Assembly (NCBI GenBank): GCA_037501455.1
Contig: CM074865.1
Coordinates: 38,236,501 to 38,300,500, forward strand
Reading direction: 5' to 3'
Origin: Lantana camara
Lineage: Eukaryota; Streptophyta; Magnoliopsida; Lamiales; Verbenaceae
Length of the DNA stretch: 64,000 bases
Below the pieces are notes generated by a model, which was given only the letters and a program-made list of their open reading frames with translations, was not told where the DNA came from and searched no databases. The translations under genes and the position numbers were made by a program. Shown here piece by piece: positions 35,483 through 48,200 of the stretch (positions are counted from its first letter, which is position 1; each line of letters starts with the position of its first letter).

Positions 35483-37411
35483 TGTTAGGAATAGTGCCCT
35501 AGAAAGCCGATTAGTCATAATCCGTTTTGGGACTTTCCTGGTATCACAGACAATCTTTGAATGAAATAACGAATTTAGGCAACACTTCTTTATATGCTCT
35601 TGTTTGGTATGCGTTTACTTTAGCTGTGCATGTATGAGAACTCCCCTAATCCTGATGACTTTAGGACTCTACCATTTGGGTGAAATGGTTCATGAAACGA
35701 GCCCTATATCACATAAGTCATGATTAGTAAAATACTCCAAGCCGATGAGTCCTACAGACAGTGGGAGTGTCAACCTGACTCCTCTAAGGCTTGCTTGTGG
35801 GATCGCGCCCTTAAGAAGGACCACCTTGTTTCATGGAGGTGCAAAGTGTATAGTTGATACGTGCGTGATACATGAGGGTGCTTACTTTAATAAGTAAGTT
35901 CACTGAGGTGCCCCGTGTGAGAACATTCCTAAATGGGAAAGGAAGTTTCTATTTCAGGAAATGGAAACTTCCAGATTAGGAAATATCTCACGAGTCATTG
36001 ATGTGATTAATTGATCCTTAGACTTGAGGTTCCTTGTCACTTTATGAGTTAACTCTGTAGTCTTTGGTATAAGCTTTAAAGGGTGTCGCCTTAGACAACT
36101 GATTCAAGGCTTATGCTGGGGCTGCACAAGTGATTCATGAAAGTGAATGAGAATCAAGAAAGGACCTACACTTGCATTTGCAAGGTGATCTCTTATTGTA
36201 TAAGTCATTCATATGCCATATGGAGTCCTTGGCCAAGGCAGTAGATCAAGACATCAAGAAAAGGGTTTCTTGGATTGAGATCAAATGGATATGAAATGCA
36301 CTTAGCTTTAAGACCGGATTATTAGGGTTCTGATTATTCCCTTGCCCTAGATCTTGGTTGAGAGATAGTAAGTAGGAGGATTGTATCTCACATGAATCAA
36401 TGACTTAAAGGTTCTGTCGAATCCGAACATTCCAATTCAGCTAGGGGTTAAACACCTGTTGCTAGACTATGGTCGTTTAATCTGTGGACTGATTAATTAA
36501 TTAGTGAATTAATTAATTGGGGTCACTGCTAATTGAATTGAGAACCTAGAGGGTCACACACAACAACTTGGTTACATGAGTTGAGGCTTAAAAATGATTA
36601 AACGAGTTAATCGAGCCTAAGGGGTTCCACACGTGTGAAATCAAACGTGTGGCTCACGTGATTGGACACGTGTCATTAAGAGACGTGTGCCACACGTGAT
36701 TATGTGATGTTAAATAATTAATGTGTTAATTATTTAATAGACTTTGGTTTAATTTTGAATTAAAAAGAAAGTCTAATTTTGGAGAAAATAATCTAGTTAA
36801 TTAATTACGAATTAATTAATTAGATAAAAATAAGTTATTTATTTTATAATAAATAAAGTATAAAATTATCCAAAAATAGTTTGGATATTTTTAGCTCTCT
36901 TAAAAGTTGACTAGAATTAGAATTCAAAGTCAAAGTTGGAAAATACTTGATGATCAAGTAATAGGAGAGAGAGGAACCAAATCCTTTCCCAACAAGGATT
37001 TGGATCGGCACTCCCTCCTATATATAGGGGAGCTCGAGCTCCCCTTTAGAGCTAATAGACAATTCTTGGTTCATATGTTGAACACCTTCCTTTCTCCAAG
37101 ATTAAATTAAACCCTAGGTTAAGCCTAAACACTAACTAGAGAACTAGCATCCTTACTAGTTAGATTGTGATCAAGTTGGTGGACTTTCTCTAGAGACTTC
37201 AAGTTGGAAGTTTGAAGATTCGAGCTTTACCAAGGAGAGGGGATCAAGCCGCGAGAAGAGCGTTCTTGGGTGGCTTGAAACGCTTCAAGAAAGAATAAAA
37301 GAAAAGTAAGTTTTCTATCTTTACGAATTTGGTTACACGATTGCGAGTTCAAGGTCCTTTTGTTGGGAAAATTTTTAAATTCCGCTGCTTTCTGATTCTT
37401 GTTTTCCAACA
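35483..37411 (+). repeat. 5' LTR of copia 2
   Basis: Matches 53381-55309. Differences seen by eye include GATTCTTG against GATTCGTG, CATATGTTGAAC against CATGTGTTAAAC, and AGATCAAG against AGATTAAG. Carries G-box motifs near 36630-36705 and TATATATAGG followed by the start-site palindrome near 37018. Confidence 0.96.
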
Positions 37412-37413
37412 AG

Positions 37414-37426
37414 TGGTATCAGAGCC
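37414..37426 (+). other. Primer binding site of copia 2
   Basis: TGGTATCAGAGCC, identical to that of copia 1. Confidence 0.95.
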
Positions 37427-39700
37427 ACCTCGTTAATCGTGTTTCTGATTCGCCTCAATTATACTGAATTTGGTAGAAATTCTTAGGCTTGATGCGATTG
37501 AGTATTTGTAATTGTTTTAGATAGCCTGAATTACGAAACTGTATTTTTTCCTGAAAGTTTCTGAAAATTGGTTTTTATAAAATTTAATTTTGAAAAACAA
37601 TTTTAGATTTGAAACTGTATAAACTGTTTTTGGATTTCTTGGATTGGTTTTGCTTTTGAACGAAAACACGAAACGAAAGCCCGGATCACGATGAACACGC
37701 GAAACCCCGCGCGCGAAGGCGTCGCGCGCGCGGGCTTCGCGCACCACCCTCCCGCAACCGTGCGGGAGGCCCTCCCGGGCGCGCCACCCGTCACCGCCCA
37801 GGCCTGGCCGGGACAGACCGGCCAGCCGCCCAGCTCCTCCCGCACGCCTGTGCGGGAGCCTCCTAGGCGCGCCCGCCCAGGGCGGCCGAGACTGGCCGCC
37901 CACCGCCCAGCAGGGCGCACGCGCGCCAGGCGCGTGGCATGCGCACGCACTCACCTGGCCTTGGCCGGGCGCTGTGCACGCCTGCCGTGCGCGTCCGCGC
38001 GCGTTTGCGACGCTGCGCCCCGTTTCGCGCCAGGGCCCCGTTTTCGTGATGCGGCCCTTTTTGTGTTTCGTGCAATCCAGTCCCAATTTTTTATTTTAAT
38101 TTTAAAAATTTTATTTTTGAATATTTATTTTTAATTTTTGAATAAAACTTAAATTGGGATTTTTGAGAAATTGAAGCGGTTTATATTTTGGGAAAATACA
38201 TCTTTGATAAAATTATTAATTTTCAGAAATTAATTGGAATTTTATTTGTTTTGGTAATTTGGGATTTATTGAAAACTTTTATAAGTAAGACTCGCATCAA
38301 GTCGTGTTTTAAGCTATTAGAGCTTAAAGCGAGAATTTTAATTTATTGGTTAAATTTAAATTCTTGCAAAAGCATGTTAGGTGATCATGGGTTTAGATCT
38401 ATGTATGGTTTTAATTTATGCACATGGATGGTTTAAATTGGGGTTGGAGCCCTATAGTTGCGTTTTTTCAATTGAGGTTGGAGCCTCACTTATGTGCGTA
38501 CTGTTATGTGATTTATTATGTGGCTTTCCATATTACTGTTTTTGAGGCCGGGGTATGCCCCGTGTAATTGTCTAAGGCCAATATGAAGATTGAGCCTTAT
38601 TACTTTATGTCTTTTTCTTTTTATTGTAATTTGAGAGTAGAGATAGGTGGTGAGGTTTTATTTTCATTTTGGAGACAATGCACCCATGGAGTAAGATGGA
38701 CCACATTCAAGTAACAAGGAGGCCATAAGTGAAGACCCCTCAAAATGTTAGGGAGGGGAATCTCAATTGTTAAATGTAATAGAGATAGGGCTCGTATTTT
38801 GTTACCGCTTTCCCTTATGTGATTTGAACTGTTTATGTGGCATGTATGTTAGAACTTGTGATTGTGGAGTGGCTCCCACATATCACGCATAAGATAGGTA
38901 GAACCCATGATCATTACATGTTAGTATCATGCTAGGACATGTTATCTGTTTATGTGCTTGTTTGAAATGCATTTAAGTGTACTTGCATTAATCAAGACTA
39001 ATAAAATTGGATAACATATATGTTGGTGAGGTCGAATCGGACAACTCTCCGGTTGATTCGAAAATTCCCCTTAAATATTAAGCTAATTTCGAACAAATAG
39101 GTGTTTAATTCGAGATGTAAATTTTGAATTAAATTCCTAGCATTCCATCAATAGGTTTTAAGTTTAGTAAGTAAAGCGAGTTATTGTCCGCGAGTCGTGG
39201 GATAGCTAGTGGAGCTTATTAGTTCTTAGTTACCTAATTGATCATTTTAAATGATAAATATTTCATGGTCGATTTTAGCAAGGGCGATGTCCGCGAGTCG
39301 TGGGTCGTTCGAACTAAGTTTTGGTCATGATCTTATGATTGATGGGTCTAGCTTAACGCCTAAGTAAATATGGATGTCGCACGAGTCGTGGGTCCATATT
39401 GAAAGATAGGTGATGCAAAAACAATTACTAAGAGTTCTAAAGGTGTTAGAATTGGTAAGTTGTACCTACCTAGGGTTCTTACTTAGAATGTCCGCGAGTC
39501 GTGGGTTCGAGGTAAAATGCTTGGGATCTTAGTACCCATTGGGAAACGTGTTCCTCTTAGATCTTTGGGAATTATAGATCTTTGAAAAACAGTGGGAGCT
39601 ACATTAGATTAAAGACCTTATCTTTTGTATATCGTTATAATTCAGCATGCTCACCTAGTTCTCTGCTTAGCATTTAGGTTGTAGTTCTGTGATTCTCTAC
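37427..39700 (+). other. Untranslated leader of copia 2
   Basis: Its GC-rich tract (about 37680-38060) differs in sequence from that of copia 1 but is also built of hairpins: arms CGCGCGCGA/TCGCGCGCG around loop AGGCG (37708-37730), CTCCCGC/GCGGGAG around AACCGT (37749-37768) and CTCCCGCAC/GTGCGGGAG around GCCT (37837-37858). From about 38295 onward it is nearly identical to copia 1 and keeps the four 17-nt-loop hairpins. Long open frames in the GC-rich part are by-products of composition. Confidence 0.88.
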
Positions 39701-39709
39701 AATATGAAA

Positions 39710-42165
39710 TGCAAACCCATTCGTATCCATCCTTAAATCAAAAGAGTTGACTAAGTCCTAACTAACTCTAAATTGGCTTTGGATCCTAAAATTCGTTTTA
39801 GATTCCGAATAGAGAAAGGTGTTCTCTAAAGGGCGAAGTTTTCAATTATGAAAATTCGACCCGGGCCAAAAGAGAAGCAATCTGAGGTGAATGAATTTCT
39901 CCAAACCACTTAAGAGCAATTGAACCACCTCATAAAAATGTTACAAGGTATAACATTGTGGAATCATTCAATATTCCAAATGAGGAAACAAGTGCACATG
40001 AACAAGGTCTAAAGATCTTATTTGAAGATCTTGTGGTCTCGATCATTAACTGAGAAAAGAGTTCTCAATGCACTGATTGCTTACATTGCTTCCACCATCA
40101 TTCAAACCCTTTATGCTCAACTAGAATGATGCTAATGTAGCATAGTTAATCATTTAGTTGATAATGGTTGAGAGCATCTTGAGAAGGAATAAAAGGTTGA
40201 GATGGTTAATTCTTCTTCTAAACTCCCTAAGTTAAAGGCTTGAACGCCTAAAGAAGAAGAAACCCTTAAGAGCCCAATGGAGGGGCATGTAAAGGGTGCG
40301 CCCAAAAAAACACTAGAGATCAAATAGGACGTTTGCTTCTATGGTAGCAAATAAGGACTTTGAAAGGGAACTGCGAAGAGTATGAGTACTTTGAAATGTT
40401 ACCTCGTTTAGTAATTCTACTAGGAATAGAATTCACTAGTCTTGAGTCAATTCTGCATAATCCGTTGTGCAAAGACTCAAGACACTAATGTTCTGAACAT
40501 ACAACGAGATAACAAAAGTAAGTGAGATGACAAAGCTTCGAATTACTTTGGAACGTTGAGATATAAAAGGATTAGCAAGTTAGACATCTTAGGATCATTT
40601 TTCGAAAATGAACCTATAGAGTTGACTTCCTGTGAATCCTATCTCAAAGGGAAAAACGTTCCCGGAACATTGTTTAGGTGAAACATGGAACGTTCCAAAA
40701 TTATAGTGGATTTCGATCCATGCTGATGAGTGTAAGATGCTTAATGTAAGCACTAGATACAATCGTCAGTTTAATCATTATGAATGAATGTACTTTTTGA
40801 AGTACAAATTCGAAACTTATATGAAATTCTTGGAATTTCAAAAGGAGGTTAGGAACCGAAGTAGTCATAAGTTATAGGTAAATCGATATGATCGAGATAG
40901 CCAATATCTTAGTAACTAATTCCTTAGTCATCTTAGAGATAATAGGATTATCTCTCAGTAAACTAATTCGAGAACACCTTAGTGTTTCTGAATGAGGGAA
41001 TGAAACCTAATGCAACATGGTTCATTCCATAGCAAGCTTTACTGACTTATAATCATTCTAGGGATAAACTCCCAGAATATGCAGTTAGAGATTTTGAATT
41101 TAGTACCTTCCAAAATCAGTCCTTAAGTTGCACTATGCAATGTGGCATATTAAATTCCCTAATTATTCTTATCCAAGAATTTAGTAGAATCCTCTTAAGT
41201 GAAGAGGATAGTGGGAGATAAGTTTGAAATGAGTTCAAGTTTATACAACGATATTGAATATCGTTTCTGCAATTCCCTTAGACAAAGGTTGTTTGTCTCA
41301 AGGAATGTATCTTTCTTAAGGAATCGTTCCTATAGAAGAAGAAAGACAAGCAAGCAGACCTCAAAGAAATTTGAGGATAAATATCCACGCCACATATAGA
41401 AGAAACGAGCCCATCTGATAAAATTTAGCCAAATTTTAGAGTATGTACATGTGTGAAACCCTTCTCTTAAGACGTGTTTAGAACGCGTTCCTAGATAGCC
41501 AAGGAATTAGTTGAAGAGGAGACGCTGTCAGATTTGGAATCTGAGTAGTATAAGCAAGCCTTGAAATCCAATATGGATTCCATGTACTTAAACCGAGTTT
41601 TGACCTTGGTTGATCCACCTGATAGGATCAAGCTCGTGGAGCTTCGAGTAAATGGAAAGCATTACAACCTTCTTGACGATTGAAATGCAAAAGTCCATTT
41701 GGATTATGTTTACCACATCCTCATATTCTGACTATGAGATATGATAAATGAATATGAGAACTATCTTGTTCAATATGAGATTGAAAGAGACTGAAATAAG
41801 GTATTTCTATAAATCTCATACTCAGTGGGAGTGTACATAAGGTATGCAAATCCCTAAAGTCAATCTGTGGATTGATAAAGGCTTCTAGGAGTTAGACAAT
41901 TCGATTTCATAGGATAGTCAAATCGTTTGACACAGATGGAAGTCGAATAAGTCTCAAAAGTGTACATAAGAAAGTTAGTGATGTAAGAGTCAATTTTTGG
42001 TTCTTTAGAAAAACGACATCCTTCTCATTAGGAATGTCAAGGATGACGTGAAAGTTACCAATTCTTGTTTAAGAAACAATTTGACATGAAAGATATTAGT
42101 GATTATCCTATATTCTCGACATTCAGATCTATAGAAGATAGATCTAAGAGAATAAAAGGATTATC
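39710..42165 (+). pseudogene. Copia 2 gag-pol remnant, left part
   Basis: Aligns by eye with copia 1 from its start codon (AAATGCAAACCCATTCGTATCC against AAATGGCAACC...) through gag, integrase and RT to the RNase H side of RT, but with many substitutions, small deletions and stops in every frame. The two parts total about 3.2 kb against 3.9 kb in copia 1. No frame over about 70 residues keeps family motifs. Gypsy C interrupts it at 42165. Confidence 0.88.
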
Positions 42166-45021
42166 TGTAACATCCCGACTGATCAGACTTTTCAGGTAAC
42201 CTCTTATGTGCGCTATTTAACTAGTTCTTTAAGTGATTATGTGATATTAACTGTCAACGTGGATCAATTGAAGTTATTTGAACTTATTTGCTTTAATATG
42301 AATTTGGTTACCCTTTATCGGTTAACTTTTCTTGTTTGGTATTTTATTCGTTTCGGGTTCGTATTTAATTCTAATTTTGTGAATTTGTGATATTTGTTAA
42401 TTATATGTTTTATGAACTCGCTTACATGCTCGTTATGTGTTTTGGTATTTGTTTTGATTGCCTTTTTGGGTTCGTTTTGGAGACGGGACCTAAAGGAGGC
42501 TAAAGAGCACTTAGCGCACCTTGGGTTCCGGAACGCGTATCTTGAGCTCGGGAATTCGGATTCGAATTCCGTCACCTCCATTGAACTCGTTTCGACGATT
42601 CGGGTTCGATGGGACAAGCCTCATATTTTTCTAAGCTCGTTAAGACCTCCGTATTTCACCCGTAACGAGCCCCTTGAGCTTGGAAGCTACCTTTTGACCT
42701 CATGAGACCTTGTGGACCCCACCTTAACCTTATCTAGACCTTAACCTTGGATTAGAACTTGAGTTAAACCCCACTTTCAGCCCCTAAACCCCTTGAAACC
42801 GAGCCAATCCTTCTCTCTCTCTCCCAAACTGATCGGTACAAGGAAGCAAGGAAGAAGAAGAAAACCTTTGTCCAACCTTGTGATTTTTGAGCTCAAAACT
42901 TCATCAAGGCTTCTCCAAATTTGAAGGTAAGTTCATGGTTGTCTTCTTCACTCTCTCTTCTCTCTTTTATGTGTTCTTGAGTTCAATTCTTTGGTTGAAT
43001 CATGAGTTTGAGCAAGCATGTGAATAGTAGTAGTTGGGAGATTGGTTTGATTCTTGCTCCTTACTTGTTTCCTTGAGTTTTGTTGTTGTTTTTATGCTTC
43101 TAGGACTTGTTTCCTAGCATTTATTGCTTTTCCTTGCATGGTAGTTGGAGCATGAGTGTTTGGTTTTGGTTTTGGAGTTGCTAAGTTACTGTAGTGCCGT
43201 CTGTGTGTTTTCTGTACCGTGATACGGGCGTGTCACGGTTTACCTTTTTTTGGTGACACGGGCGTGTCACCTTTAATTTTCGTTTTCGTTTTTCTGTACC
43301 GTGACACGGGCGTGTCACGGTTTACTCTTTGTTGGTGACACGGGCGTGTCACCTTTTGGTTTCGTTTTCGTTTTTCTGTACTGAGACACGGGGGTGTCTC
43401 AGCTTGCCTTTCCCGGGGGACACGGGCGTGTCTCCTAGGAACTCTAGTTTCGTTCGTTTGTTTCCTTTCCGTTGTTCTTGTTGATTATTCTTGCCTCGTT
43501 TATGATATATGCTCTTATATGAATTATTTGCTTGTAATTGGCCTTAATGTGAATTCATTTCATATCATTTGCATCATAAGCATACATATTCATGTACCGA
43601 GCGTCAATGTGGTTCATATTGAGTCTAAGAGTGTTCCTTTGTTGTTTGTCTTGTTCAGAGGATCTTCCTGTAGAGGACGAGCTTGCTCCGTAGGTGTCTG
43701 GTTTCCTCTTTTGACTCCACTTCGTTCGTTGCTAAGGTGAGGTTTTGTTCTTTTAGTTATTCGACCTATAACCCTACTTGATTTGAAACCTCGCATGTGG
43801 ATATGTATAATATATATGGTAAATAAGTGTATGATACTTATGTTGCGGGATTTATCCCATTTGTTATAAGAGTTTGAAAACGTTTGTATAAGTATATAAG
43901 CTATTTTGCTTTCGTTTACAAAGATTTAGTTTTGAGCAAGTGTGTGTGTGTAATCGAGATGTGGCTTTGAAAGATAAGCTTTGAGGTATGTTGTGTGACT
44001 TTCGTGATATGTTTGGGCCCCGGAGTGTGGTATGGTAATCTCGGGACGGCCGAGGGGTCGCCGAGCTCTTCCATCAACACCTCCATTTGAGAGTCTCGCC
44101 CAACCTTAGGAGGTTGAGGAAGGGTGTTTCTCTTGAGCCGGCGGAGGCAACCGCCGAAGGTTTCAAGGTAGTAATTAAACCTTGTCTCGTTTGTGTCTGT
44201 GGATAGTTAGGGCCGATCAACCCTTCTATCAACCGGTGTTGGTGATGGATTCTGATTTGCTTTGCTTTGCTTTGTTCTTCGTATTTGGAAGTTGGGGATG
44301 TGTGTGACTCGTACTCGCCGAGTTGGTTTAGCTTTGTATGATCTGTGAAACGAGAGTGGATTTCTAAGTACTTAAAATTTGGCAATTTCTCCTTTTGACT
44401 TCTTTTACTTTATGTATATATATATGTCACGGGAATTAATTTGGCTTGCAAAACCCACTCTCGGTTCAAGGGTCCTTCCGTTTTGATTAAATGCTTTGCT
44501 CTATATATATATCGGGTGTGTGAGTTAACCCCCTCACTAGTCGCTAGGACTAACCCTCGTTGTTGTTTTCCCCTTTTTCCTTTCTTTTGAGTTTGCAGGT
44601 TCTTCCGAGTCAAGCTAGGCGGCAAGTGTCTTTTGAAGTTTACTTGTGGTTTAGCTTGAGTCTCCATGCATTCGTAGTGGATTACTTCTACTCTTACTGT
44701 TGTATTTTGGATTACGTATTTATGATTACACTTTCGCTTTTGGGCCTTGATGGCATTGTATATAAATTGGCGTGAATGGTTGACCTTTCCCCACTTTTGA
44801 AATGTATATGTGATCTTGGGAGATATGTTAATTATCAAATTGCTTCCGCTACTCTGATTCTATTTCTTGCAGTTCTTGAGGGTCTAGGCCGCCTAGCGAG
44901 GGTGTGAGTTTTGAGTGTCTCCCGTTCGCTATGGTCTGATGCGGGTGCGGACTTCCATTTCGCTACTCGTGTTGGACCTTAGTGCGGGGGATGTGGCACC
45001 CTTCGCTCTGGGGGTGTTACA
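42166..45021 (+). repeat. 5' LTR of gypsy C (2,856 bp)
   Basis: Partner of 49722-52575. Includes a six-member palindrome cluster, a GT microsatellite near 43941 whose length differs between LTRs, and TA-rich tracts near 44413 and 44503 that could hold TATA boxes. Small open frames inside it occur identically in both LTRs and show no known motif. Confidence 0.96.
43216..43435. repeat. Cluster of six ACACGGGCGTGT-centred palindromes in the gypsy C LTR
   Basis: Copies at 43216-43239, 43252-43271, 43298-43321, 43334-43353, 43381-43402 and 43416-43435. The core GACACG-GG-CGTGTC is extended by flanks that differ but match each other: ACCGT with ACGGT, GGT with ACC, CTGA with TCAG. The 3' LTR carries the same six (about 50772-50991); in its first copy the arm mismatch GATACG of the 5' LTR is the paired GACACG. 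Confidence 0.93.
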
Positions 45022-45029
45022 TCCTGGCG

Positions 45030-45041
45030 TGGTATCAGAGC
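45030..45041 (+). other. Primer binding site of gypsy C
   Basis: TGGTATCAGAGC, eight bases after the LTR, initiator Met-tRNA type. The leader to 45230 shows no gene. Confidence 0.92.
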
Positions 45042-45230
45042 TCTCGGTTGCAAAACCAGAGCTCTGGAGTCGTGTTGGGTCTGTCTAAGTCGTTCGGTAT
45101 AGGAGTATGTGATTATTTGCATTCATCCACATCTCTACGTGACTTATTTGTTTAAATTAGTGATAATTGACTTCATGATCATGAACTGAACTCCATGCAT
45201 TGATATCTTCTTGATTTGTTCATTTTCAGG

Positions 45231-48200
45231 ATGCCTCCAAGAAGGAGAGCAGATAGGGAGCAGACTCCTGATCTCAATCAACCCCCTCCACAAGCACCTC
45301 CACTTCCTCCGATGAATGCTGAGAATATTGTGCAGGCCCTTCTGAACCAGCTTCAGCAGAATCAAAGGAATAATCCACATTGGGAAGGACAAGGTGGGCA
45401 AGTAACTCCGGCCTTTAAGGAGTTCAGAAACAACAATCCACCTAAGTGGTATGGAGGAGATGACATCCAAGCCGAGGAGTGGTTGTCGGAAGTTGTGGGA
45501 ATTTGGGAAATTTGCCCCGCTCCTTCGCATGAGAAAGCTGTTTGTACGGCCCGGTTTGTTCAAGGTCCCGCGTCCAATTGGCTCAAAGCTATGAGAGCTC
45601 GATTGGAGAGGAATGGAGAGGAATTTGATTGGGAAAGCTTTGTGAGAGAGTTTCGTCATAAGTATGTTCCGTCAAGTGCTCGTGAGAGGAGATTGCAACA
45701 ATTCACAGAACTGAAACAAGGGAACCGTTCGGTTGAAGAATATATCATGGAATTTGAGAGACTTGCACCGTATGCTCCGCACATCACCAATGATGATACC
45801 CAGAAGGCCCGGAACTTTATCCATGGTTTAAGATATGAAGTTCAGGATGCTCTTAAGGCAGCTACAGTGGATACATGGGAGAAGGCTACGAGGAAAGCAA
45901 TTAAGGTGGAAGCCAACAACAAGAGATTGAGGCCGACTTACTCTTCGGGCCAAGGTTCGAGCTCTAATTTGGGGAAGAGGCCTGCATTCTATGGTGGGCC
46001 TCCAGTTTTCAAACCCCAAGGTCCTACTACTTCAGTTAAGAAAGCTCGACCTTCGGTCCCCGCGGTACCAGCTTTACCGGCTCCGATTCAGTGTAGCTAT
46101 TGCAAGGGTCCCAATCACACCGAGGAGAATTGCCGGAAGAAATTGAGAAGATGTTATAAGTGTGGAGAGCCCGGTCATATGATCAGTACTTGTCCTCAAG
46201 TGAGAACACCTCAGCCTCGAGCTCCTCAGCCGTTGAATGTGATGCCTCCGAGAGCACCGATCCAAGCAAGAGCCTATGCTTTGGAAGGCGAGGAAGAGAA
46301 TGTAGAGGTGGATGCCAACGCCGTTGTTGAAGGTACCATCCACATTCATGGCATTCCATTGCATGCATTGTTTGATCCGGGAGCAACGCATTCATTTATT
46401 GCTTCCCGGCTTGTTGCTACTCTTCCATTGCCTGTTGCTTGTCTAGATGATTCTTTTATTGTTTCTTCCCCCCTTGGTGCTACTTTGTCTACGAATTGTG
46501 TTTACCGTGGTTGTCCGGTGGTTGTGGAAGATCATGAGTATCCGGCAGATCTGATCAAGATGCCTATCAAGAAGTATGGGGTAATTCTGGGAATGGACTG
46601 GTTGTACCGTTACCGAGCCCTGATGGATTGTTTTGCTAAGAGGGTGACTTTGGGTTCTACGGTCTTTGCGGGTCAGAGGTTGAAGACCTGCCCGTTTATT
46701 TCCTTCATGGAAGCGAGTAGATTGTTCCGGGACGGTGCGACGGGCTATGTGGCCTACCTTTTGAATAAGCCAAAGGATCAGGCTAAGCTCGAAGAGACGG
46801 AGATCGTGAAGGAATTCCCCGATGTGTTTCCGGAGAACTTGGGATCTTTACCTCCGGATCGGGACGTCGAGTTTGTAATAGATCTCTATCCCGGAGCAGA
46901 ACCGTATGCCAAATCTCCCTATAGGATGGCTCCGGCCGAGTTGAAGGAGTTGAAGACGCAATTGGACGAGCTCTTAGAGTGTGGTTACATTCGCCCGAGC
47001 ACTTCTCCGTGGGGTGCTCCGGTCCTGTTTGTAAAGAAGAAAGACGGGACTTTGCGAATGTGTATTGACTACCGTGAGCTGAACCGGTTAACGGTTAAGA
47101 ACAAATACCCGCTCCCTCACATTGAAGAGTTGTTCGACCTCCTGCAAGGTTCGAGGGTTTATTCCAAGTTGGACTTAAGGCAAGGGTATTACCAGTTGCC
47201 TATCCGGGAGGGAGATATACCGAAGACGGGTTTCAACACGAGATATGGGCATTTTGAGTTTGTGGTCATGCCTTTTGGTCTGACCAATGCCCCAGCCGCG
47301 TTTATGGATATGATGCACCGAATATTCCGGCCTTACCTCGATAAATTCGTGGTCATCTTTATAGATGATATTCTGGTGTATTCGAGGTCCGAAGAAGAGC
47401 ACGCGCGGCATTTAAGCATTGTTTTGTCTACACTTCGGGAGCACAGATTGTTCGCCAAGTTCAGTAAGTGCGAGTTCTGGTTGGATCGAGTTTCCTTTTT
47501 GGGTCACTTCATTTCGGGGAATGGTATAGAAGTGGATCCAGCGAAGATCGAAACGGTTATGCTTTGGAAACCACCTAAGAATGCCTCGGAAGTGAGAAGT
47601 TTTCTCGGGTTGGCAGGGTACTATAGGCGCTTTGTGAAAGATTTTTCGAAGATGGCCTCCCCGTTGACCCGGTTAACTAAGAAAGAGGTGAAATTCGAGT
47701 GGGATGAGGCGTGTGAGAAGAGTTTCCAAACCCTTAAGGAGAGGTTGACTACTGCCCCGGTTTTAACCCTACCCGAAGGTTCGGAAGGCTACTCAGTTTA
47801 TACCGATGCTTCGAAGGAAGGTCTCGGTTGTGTGTTAATGCAGAATGGTAAGGTTGTAGCCTACGCCTCAAGGAAGTTAAAGGATCATGAGAAGAACTAT
47901 CCCACTCATGACTTGGAACTCGCTGCAGTGGTGTTTGCTTTGATGAAATGGTGGCATTACCTTTATGGAGTTACTTTTGAAGTGTTCACCGACCACCAGA
48001 GTCTTAAGTATCTGTTTACCCAGAAAGATTTGAACGTGAGACAGAGGAGATGGATGGAGACACTCGAGGACTATGATTGTAAGATTCAGTACCATCCGGG
48101 TAAAGCCAACGTGGTGGCGGATGCTTTGAGTAGGAAAGTGAATGTTTCAGGTTTGGAAGCAGGTTCTAGTAGACAGGGTTCAGTGATTCTGGTTTCAGAG

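Noticed and set aside
37517..38134. Long overlapping open frames on both strands in the copia 2 leader
   Set aside because: They lie in the GC-rich hairpin tract, are Ala/Arg/Pro-rich, occur on both strands and have no family motif; GC content removes stop codons.
42208..44838. Small open frames in the gypsy C LTR, repeated in 49764-52392
   Set aside because: Identical only because the LTRs are young duplicates; no domain or start context supports a gene.
45144..45659. 171-residue antisense frame under gypsy C gag
   Set aside because: Shadow of the gag frame on the other strand.
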